From Pseudopyrenochaeta lycopersici (lineage: Eukaryota > Ascomycota > Dothideomycetes > Pleosporales > Pseudopyrenochaetaceae), in the NCBI GenBank assembly GCA_003313425.1, contig NHZP01000005.1, positions 1,364,001 through 1,428,000 on the forward strand: a stretch of DNA of 64,000 nucleotides. Direction: 5' to 3'. This document shows positions 58,420-64,000 of this stretch, in pieces; within the stretch, counting starts at the first letter, position 1; every line of letters begins with the position of its first letter. The notes beneath the pieces were generated by a model. It had not been told where the DNA came from. It did not search any database and worked only from the letters and a program-made list of their open reading frames with translations. The translations under genes and the position numbers were made by a program.

Positions 58420-58904
58420 CTGGACAAATGACTCATGCACAGGAATCTTCCCTGTCTTACTATTAAAGATATTTACTGCGAGAGAGATTGTGTAGAAGAG
58501 AATTGCAATCTCATTCCATCACAAGATGGAGGTGTTTTATATGCACTCCTCCTAAACCCAGCGGCTTTAGCCACCTCAAAGGAAAAGATATCGATAATCA
58601 GTCTCCGCCTTCTGACCCCGTGTAGCAACTAACCGGAATCATTATTGGTTTGCAATCTTGATTGCCTTTGCTACATACGTGTCATTTGAAGGAAGTATTA
58701 AGATTCCTCCACAACAGTCACCCCGTGATACCGGAGCGAAAAATTGTAAGCTTAAGAAGACAATGCGCAAATTTGAAAAACTTTCTTTACCCGCATTACA
58801 CACTGCATGGACTGCACATATATTTGTAGTTTAGAAAAGCGTTCTAATACTGAGCTATCTCTTTATATATAATGGAACACCCTTACCGATGTATAGTACC
58901 TCCA
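58420..58904. other. intergenic between convergent genes, no gene seen
   Basis: About 485 bp of AT-rich sequence holding two 3' UTRs; nothing else seen. Confidence 0.6.
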
Positions 58905-59641
58905 CTAGGGATGTTGCTGCTTTTTCTTCCAAATATCCGATGTCACACCCCCAGACTCGAACAAGCCCTTCTCTGGCGCCTCTGAACCTAGCAACAACTC
59001 CATCTCTGGGTCTCCTTTCTTCATTGCCCTTTGATACGCTGGCCTTTTCCCAATATCTCCCAAGTATCGTACAATATTCGGATACTCCTCATATGAACGC
59101 GGCCCGTAGTACCTGTTGGTACTCAGCGAGTACACGATCATACAATCCGCGATCGTGAAATCGTCGCCCGCAAGCCATTTGTTGTTCTTGAGATGGGAAT
59201 CGATAATGGTCAGAGCTTGGTCCACACCTTGGGTAGCGTATTGAACCATGTTATTCTCTTGGGCACTTGCGCTGCCCTGAGGAATATGGCGCTCGACAGA
59301 GCGGGAAGGAATGTGGCATTTGCGAAATTGTAGAAGTATATGTAGTCGATAAATCCTGGTTCGCCGTAGGTTTTGACTAATTTGTTTCCTCCCTCGTTGG
59401 CGTACTTTCCGAGGATGTAGTCGCTGATAGCACCACTTTCGGATAAGGTGATACCAGCTTCAGGGTCCTCGAGGAATGGTGATTTACCAGTTTGGTTTCC
59501 TGCGAGAGTTTTGAGGGATTGGGGCGCAAGGATGGGGTCGCGAGTATGTTTGACAAGATTGTACTCAACACCGAGTTCTTCTAAAAGGAAGACAATCCGC
59601 TCGCTTTGCGAGACGCCGAGATGATGTAACGTGAGAACCAT
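58905..59641 (-). CDS. glutathione S-transferase, interrupted by a frameshift
   Basis: The N-terminal thioredoxin-fold half starts at the ATG at 59641 (MVLTLHHLGVSQSERIVFLL), with the glutathione-site ESGAI motif, and is open in one frame to beyond 59270. The helical C-terminal half (ALTIIDSHLKNNKWLAGDDF, then IADCMIVYSLSTNRYYG) continues in another frame to the stop at 58905. The frames meet near 59262-59275, in GCAGCGCAAGTG on the minus strand, and no intron of credible size joins them: the only in-phase GT-AG pair removes 35 bp. A single-base loss or two-base gain there explains it. Either this is a recent pseudogene or there is a sequence error. Intact, it would be about 240 aa, a normal length. 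Confidence 0.8.
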
Positions 59642-60373
59642 GACGAGCACACAGATTTGATTTGGGGGAGAATATATAGGTATATCTACAAGATTGCGTT
59701 ATTCGGCGTGAGTGTAAGCGCGGTGGAATAATCATCATGCGATGGCGCCAAGGAATGCCCCGATTTTTGAAACCGATAGATCCGACATTGTGTTTTAGAA
59801 CAAAAGAACAGCCATCATTATAAGATCAGCGAAGATGTTGAATCAATGCAGGTGAGCAAAACGAGATAGAGAGAAGTGATTCCAGACATGGAACGGCGAG
59901 AAGAAAACAAACCCATCCTGCACTGCACTACTAATACGGTCGTATCTTGCTTGACTGCTGAGCAAAAGGGATGCCTCAGTAAGCGCACTTCGCATGGTAA
60001 ACCCTAACGCTATCAAAATCCCGAAACTTTAAATCGTACAAATCAGTTTCGATGCAGTATTGGAATGTTTGCCAACACTTCAATAACCATTACCACAGTG
60101 GTGGCTTCGTAGCCTCGAGAGATTTATCTGTCCCTACAAAGATGCGGTAGGTAAATTGCCAAACGCTGAGGCTCGAGCAGAACTAAAATCCGCCCTGTAG
60201 CTACAGCTGGTTGATATTCGAGTGTGTTGTCGCAGGCAGTGCACCTGAGCTGTCCAAGTTCATAAATGGCCTGCCAGTCATCATATAAACCCACAGATAC
60301 TAATGAAACCCACTAAAGTTTATATGAACATGTCTTTCGGTCGCCATATTGAACCATCGCCACACTTGAGCTT
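59642..60373. other. intergenic, no gene seen
   Basis: About 730 bp: promoter of the GST gene and 3' UTR of the AIM9-like gene. No supported ORF or repeat. Confidence 0.5.
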
Positions 60374-62213
60374 TCATTTTCCAAAAGGCCACACTTTTTG
60401 CCACACCTCCTTCTCTTGCTCAGTAGTAGCGAATCTTTCAATAACCTGTTCCTTCATTTGTTCTAATGCTGACTTCACTATTCCCTGCTCAGGGAATAGT
60501 TCACCTATACTTTCACGAATTGAACGCATTGCTTCCATACCACGTACGACGCCTTCCACATCAGCTTCGATTTCTTTCCGCTCGTTCGCTGAGAAGGAGA
60601 AAGGATAGCCGAAGCCTTTGGCACCAGGGAGAGTGTTCCATATTGTTTCCAATTCGACTACTTGCGACAGGTAGGTTGCCTCGCCATTGATGAGGAGGTT
60701 ACGCGCCAGGAGCACAAGTAGATAGCTTGTCGTCTGTTGGAACTCGAGCGCAGCGTAAAGTTGTGGATTTTGACGGTAAGTTACGGTATTGTATAGAGAG
60801 CAGAGGGATTGCTGTAAATATAATGTCTCTGCGTGTGTTTTTACGTTTGCTTCGAGCTTATCTAAATCACTTGGTGGCTGTGGTCGCTGTAAACCGTACA
60901 CAGGCGGGGCCATCATAATCGATGATATGAGGTTGGCGCGCATGGAAGTATATAGAAGATATTTCTGTGGATTGCCAGTCTATAAGGCCTACAACTTTGG
61001 TATGCTCAGAGGGATCCACAAAGATATTAGCAACGTGAAGGTCGCCATGACAGAGATGTGCTGATGAGATTTCTGGGTTCGCAGGTATGAGGAATTTGAT
61101 CAACTCGAGATAGCAGTGCGAGGCTTTCAGCTTTCTTTCTCTCGTTGGCTGATAAGTTCCTGGGCCGCAAAGGGTTATTGGAGATTTGGGCAGATAGGGA
61201 AGCTGGCTGATGCAGGCTATTTCTCGAAGTCCGATCGCAGTATGGAACTCCTCTAAGGAGTGCCCTGGCACTTGTTAGTCAAATGAGCTCTGTGGAGGTG
61301 ATATACCTACATGGTCCTCTGTCAAAGTTGATCGTTGACCTCCGGTTATCAACCAATTCACGTCCTGTGGATTGGCCAATAGCAAATCTTTGATTTGGAA
61401 TGCGTACAACCTCTGCATCCAGGTATAGCTGCTTGTTTCCAGGCAGGCCCTCTAAATCATTTGAGTAGTATAAACTCCCAAATTTCTTGAAGGAAACCGA
61501 TATCCAGGCTTTCTGAAAACCGGCAATGGATTTGACAACGGCAAATCTGTCTTTTATATCCATACTTGGCCACACACTTTCTAATGCAATGCCTGGAACC
61601 TTCTCCATAATGATATATTCCGCACCAACGGAATTCCCCCGGGCTTTGGAGCTCCAAGCCAATACTTTGGGAACTGGAGTTTTGAGAACATTGTGTGCCT
61701 GGAATGGGTCAGTCAATATAAAGAGACGGCAAACCTTAAGAACAACCTACGAAATCCATTGTTGCAACCTCGCTTGCGGTTGTGAAATGAGCCAAGCCTG
61801 CATTTGGATTTGGAACTTTGGCCACTACCTGAGAGCCATCATCCATAGTGAGAAGCATGCTCTTGTTGTACATGCCGTCAGGATATTTCTCTATGGTAAC
61901 GCATAGCTGTGCTCCGATAGCTTCAGCTGCACAACGGGCTAACTCGTTAACGTTGAACCGGACTTCGCGCTGCAACACCTCATCTCTTTCATCACAGACG
62001 AAGCGACCTCGAGTGTATTTGAAGATTTCATCGCTATATTCCAGATCTAAATGAATGAGTACCACGACAGAGGGTATTGGCTCAGCGTAACTTACCAGGG
62101 AGCAACGCCCGTGAAGAAGGTTGAGTAGGACGAGTGTTGTAGGTTGCTGTGGTTCTCTTGCTTGGTAAGTTCCAGCAGCGGGCGTATTTGAATGAAGATG
62201 TGTTCAAGCGCAT
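60374..62213 (-). CDS. AIM9-like mitochondrial phosphotransferase (APH fold), with one-base frameshift
   Basis: Exons 62213-62096, 62046-61751, 61698-61311 and 61264-60374; introns of 49, 52 and 46 bp join in phase. The N-terminus (MRLNTSSFKYARCWNLPSKR) looks like a mitochondrial presequence. The kinase-like fold shows VVAKVPNPN, then EYIIMEKVPGI, the catalytic loop HGDLHVANIF and the metal-binding LIDWQ. The matching proteins are fungal AIM9 (altered inheritance of mitochondria) relatives of unknown substrate. After IIDYDGP the frame is lost: the C-terminal 170 residues, to WPFGK at 60374, lie in the next frame. Removing one base from the four-G run at 60906-60909 joins them into about 563 aa. 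This is a pseudogene or a homopolymer sequencing error. Confidence 0.85.
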
Positions 62214-62470
62214 GATGTGTTCAAAGTAACCCAGGCTCTAGTTTGACTCGATCGCTGTGGTTGATAGGGCATGCGCCCTGAGACACTAGAGCTCTGGTTC
62301 ACCAAGACCTTGCCAATTAGAGCGCGCCGAGTTTTAGATTCCCACTCGTCGTGCTCGGGCTTCATAGAGAGAAATGGCATTATTTGGTGGATTAGATAAC
62401 GACATCAAAACACTTAGGCTGCGTATTTCTCAAGATTCCTTGTATTCTATCCTACTGGCTACCAAGGCTC
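62214..62470. other. AIM9-like promoter and repeat border, no gene seen
   Basis: About 250 bp of ordinary composition ending where AT-rich repeat DNA begins near 62504. Confidence 0.5.
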
Positions 62471-62471
62471 G

Positions 62472-62502
62472 CCTCGTAACGCCCGGCCCCTCGTAACGCC
62501 CG
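62472..62502 (+). repeat. 14-bp direct repeat at the edge of the AT-rich block
   Basis: CCTCGTAACGCCCG occurs at 62472-62485 and again at 62489-62502, spacing 17 bp, just before composition falls to very AT-rich. Confidence 0.8.
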
Positions 62503-62503
62503 C

Positions 62504-63050
62504 TCCTTAATAATTGCACAGTTTCTTTAACACTATGTATCTTAACTAATATAGACTTAGTTATAGATACGCTTACAGCTATTAACTCCTTAGAGCTTAG
62601 AGAAGATATTAATTATATAAAATTAGTAAATACTTATAGTATTAACTATAGAATAATTATAAAGTAGTACTAGCTTATTTTAACTTTATAAGAAGTAATT
62701 ACTTATTCTTAATAGCTATAGATCTTATATTTCTATAAATTTTACTAACTATTATAACTAAAATAAGATCCTCTTTATTATCTATCTTTCTTACTTAACT
62801 TATAGCTTATAGCTAGAGTAGTAAATAGGTTAGGAGTACCCTATTATAGGTATAGGTTAGGTATAGAGTTATAGATAAGTAGGTTAGAGTTAATGTTAGG
62901 TTATATAGACTAAGAGTATAAGTTTTAGTTAAGTTATATAAACTCTAAGTTAAGTTAAAGCTAAAGTTATAAATATATAAGTTTAAGTTTAGTTAAAGGT
63001 ACCTACTAAAGTTATCTTATAAAATAAGTAATTTACTATACTTAAAAGAG
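62504..63050. repeat. RIP-mutated AT-rich repeat block
   Basis: Extremely TA-rich, with almost no CA or TG dinucleotides over about 500 bp but many TA, TAG and CTA words; this is what RIP (CpA to TpA on either strand) leaves in fungal repeats. No ORF survives. The underlying element cannot be identified. It abuts the LTR-like sequence at 63051. Confidence 0.75.
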
Positions 63051-63130
63051 TGTAAGGCAGTCAACACGCACAGTTAGGACGGTCTTAGTTAAAGAAACTC
63101 AATTTAAAAGGAAATGGACAAATAGCAGAT

Positions 63131-63154
63131 ACCTCTCACCTTCAGGGGAGAGGT
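63131..63154. repeat. inverted repeat (hairpin) in the LTR
   Basis: ACCTCTC at 63131-63137 pairs with GAGAGGT at 63148-63154 around a 10-base loop. Confidence 0.7.
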
Positions 63155-63210
63155 GCTGCCTATATACATAAGCTAGAGCAGGCTAGTCCCGATCCAGTTA
63201 CCTAGCTTAG

Positions 63211-63240
63211 TAAAAGGTAAGAGGTAACAGTTACCTTTTA
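63211..63240. repeat. perfect 10-bp inverted repeat in the LTR
   Basis: TAAAAGGTAA at 63211-63220 is the exact reverse complement of TTACCTTTTA at 63231-63240, with a 10-base spacer; the right arm is also part of the first 37-bp tandem unit. Confidence 0.85.
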
Positions 63241-63344
63241 CCTGCGTCTAGTAACTTGGCAGGATCGTTACCTTTTACCTGCGTCTAGTAACTTAGAAGG
63301 ATTGAACCCTTTTACCTGCGTCTAGTAACCTAAAAGGATTAAAC
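63234..63344 (+). repeat. three 37-bp tandem repeats
   Basis: The 22-bp core CCTTTTACCTGCGTCTAGTA plus AC begins at 63234, 63271 and 63308, an exact 37-bp period; the spacers between cores are diverged (TTGGCAGGATCG.., TTAGAAGGATTG.., CTAAAAGGATTA..). Confidence 0.9.
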
Positions 63345-63351
63345 TCTAACA

Positions 63352-63366
63352 TAACCCCCCCCTTCA
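63352..63366 (-). promoter_or_regulatory. putative polypurine tract of the retroelement
   Basis: On the minus strand a run of A and eight G, closed by TTAT, directly precedes the TGTTAG end of the LTR; this is the place and composition of a plus-strand priming site. Confidence 0.5.
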
Positions 63367-63771
63367 AAATAGTAAGGGCCTCTAAACTAAGAGACAAAAA
63401 TTTAAGATAAAATATAAGAAAACTATTTACTACTAAGTCCCTCTAACTTAGTAAATCTAGTAATAGGCTTTATATAGCGCTGCGTATGTCTAAATAGTTT
63501 CTTATACAAAATTACTAAGCTCTAAAGTGTTTTCTAATACTTCTACTCTGCAACGCGAAAACAGAACCTAAAGACCTTCGTATAATATATATAGGAGTAA
63601 CCTTTATAATTTTTATTTAGTTATAAGGTCCCTAGACGTAGCGCGTAAAGCGAGGCGCACTACGCAGAGTAAGGGCGAAGGCGAGTAATCTTAAGGCTAT
63701 AGATGCGCGAATTAAGGCTAGAGGCGCGCAAATCAAGGTAAATTGAGGCGCGCTAACTTAAGCAAAACTGT

Positions 63772-64000
63772 TTAGATACCTTCGTCGCCGCTAAGATACT
63801 CTTCTGCAGCTAGCCTATCCTTATTAAGTAGTAACTAATTTAGAGGCATATAATAAGTAGGTAGCTTAGGCTTATTAGGCTGTCGCTAATAAAACAGATA
63901 AGCGTTGTAGTTATTAGGGTACTTAGTTACCAGGTGCTAGGTAGGTTTTAGGTATCTAGTCTATTTAATCAGGTACTGCTACTTACGCTTTTAGCAGCCT
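63772..64000 (-). pseudogene. C-terminal chromodomain remnant of a Ty3/gypsy (chromovirus) polyprotein, RIP-inactivated
   Basis: Read from the right edge on the minus strand, one frame runs to a TAA at 63772-63774 and ends AAEEYLSGDEGI. Before that it carries a chromodomain-like pattern (QYLIK, then TRYLKPT, HLVTKYPNNYNAY). Five in-frame TAG codons interrupt it; the one after YLIK and the one after KPT fall where chromodomains have conserved tryptophans, so TGG to TAG by RIP explains them, and a TAA lies nearer the edge. Chromodomains at the integrase C-terminus mark chromoviruses, which use them to target chromatin. The integrase and the rest lie outside the window. Confidence 0.65.

Larger units (their letters stand above)
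63051..63351 (-). mobile_element. 3' LTR of a Ty3/gypsy-type retrotransposon (minus orientation)
   Basis: A 301-bp segment bounded on the minus strand by TGTTAG and CTTACA (plus strand TGTAAG...CTAACA), the usual TG..CA ends. Immediately upstream on the minus strand is a purine run GAAGGGGGGGGTTAT, as expected of the polypurine tract, and a chromodomain remnant lies about 400 bp further up. Inside are three 37-bp tandem units and two hairpins. The sequence keeps many CA dinucleotides, so it is much less RIP-altered than its left neighbour. Internal region and 5' LTR lie beyond the right edge, so target-site duplication cannot be checked. Confidence 0.6.

Noticed and set aside
59252..59300. 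A 35-bp or 42-bp intron joining the two GST frames
   Set aside because: Both are shorter than any other intron in the window (minimum 45 bp); the 42-bp option also fails in phase and the 35-bp option deletes the end of a conserved helix.

Overview
This is nuclear DNA of a filamentous ascomycete (Pezizomycotina). The evidence is protein-coding genes split by very short introns (about 45-80 bp, GTRNGT donors, CTRAY branch sites, YAG acceptors), single-gene transcription units, fungus-specific families (HET, WSC, FluG-like, DUF2985-like, GH72/X8, AA9) and a TA-rich repeat block nearly devoid of CA and TG dinucleotides, the mark of repeat-induced point mutation (RIP). The proteins look most like those of Dothideomycetes (Pleosporales); that placement is an impression, not a computed result. 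All exon joins below were worked out by hand from splice signals and reading phase.

Layout. 1-655: the tail of a membrane protein running off the left edge and a doubtful small ORF. 1197-2009 (-): AA9 lytic polysaccharide monooxygenase. 4602-7483 (+): Slm1-like PH-domain protein. 9659-10595 (-): WSC cell-wall stress sensor. 12302-14783 (+): large unassigned, probably mitochondrial protein. 15805-18711 (+): FluG-like amidohydrolase/glutamine-synthetase fusion. 19716-21517 (-): GH72 glucanosyltransferase with X8 domain and probable GPI anchor. 24435-30438 (+): FKS1 1,3-beta-glucan synthase. 31053-32873 (+): serine palmitoyltransferase LCB1. 33576-34567 (+): phosphatidylserine synthase. 35410-37918 (-): zinc metalloproteinase with jacalin-like tail. 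39109-40321 (+): Whi5/Nrm1-like G1/S regulator. 42837-43514 (-): four-TM protein. 44785-45619 (-) and 46019-48620 (+): GAR1 and threonyl-tRNA synthetase, divergent. 49470-51644 (+): HET-domain protein. 52141-52865 (+): glyoxalase I. 53059-55249 (-): DUF2985-like membrane protein. 57085-58419 (+): F-box-like protein. 58905-59641 (-): glutathione S-transferase with a frameshift. 60374-62213 (-): AIM9-like mitochondrial phosphotransferase with a one-base frameshift. 62470-64000: RIP-mutated repeat land holding the 3' end of a minus-strand Ty3/gypsy chromovirus (chromodomain remnant, polypurine tract, LTR) that continues past the right edge.

How the genes fit together. The left half is rich in genes of one process, building and guarding the cell surface: the WSC sensor acts through Rho1 on FKS1, the GH72 enzyme remodels the glucan FKS1 makes, Slm1 links TORC2 to sphingolipids and cell-wall integrity, LCB1 starts sphingolipid synthesis and the PS synthase feeds membrane lipids. 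They are separate genes on both strands, so this is proximity, not an operon. The right half turns accessory: a HET gene, detoxification genes, two broken reading frames and finally transposon remains.

No tRNA, rRNA or CRISPR was found. I found no convincing undescribed multi-gene system. The most useful leads are the cell-surface neighbourhood, the two frameshifts next to the repeat border, the RIP-damaged chromovirus end with its 37-bp repeats, the triple CAG acceptor in GAR1, the 15-nt last exon of the WSC gene and the charged insert in threonyl-tRNA synthetase.
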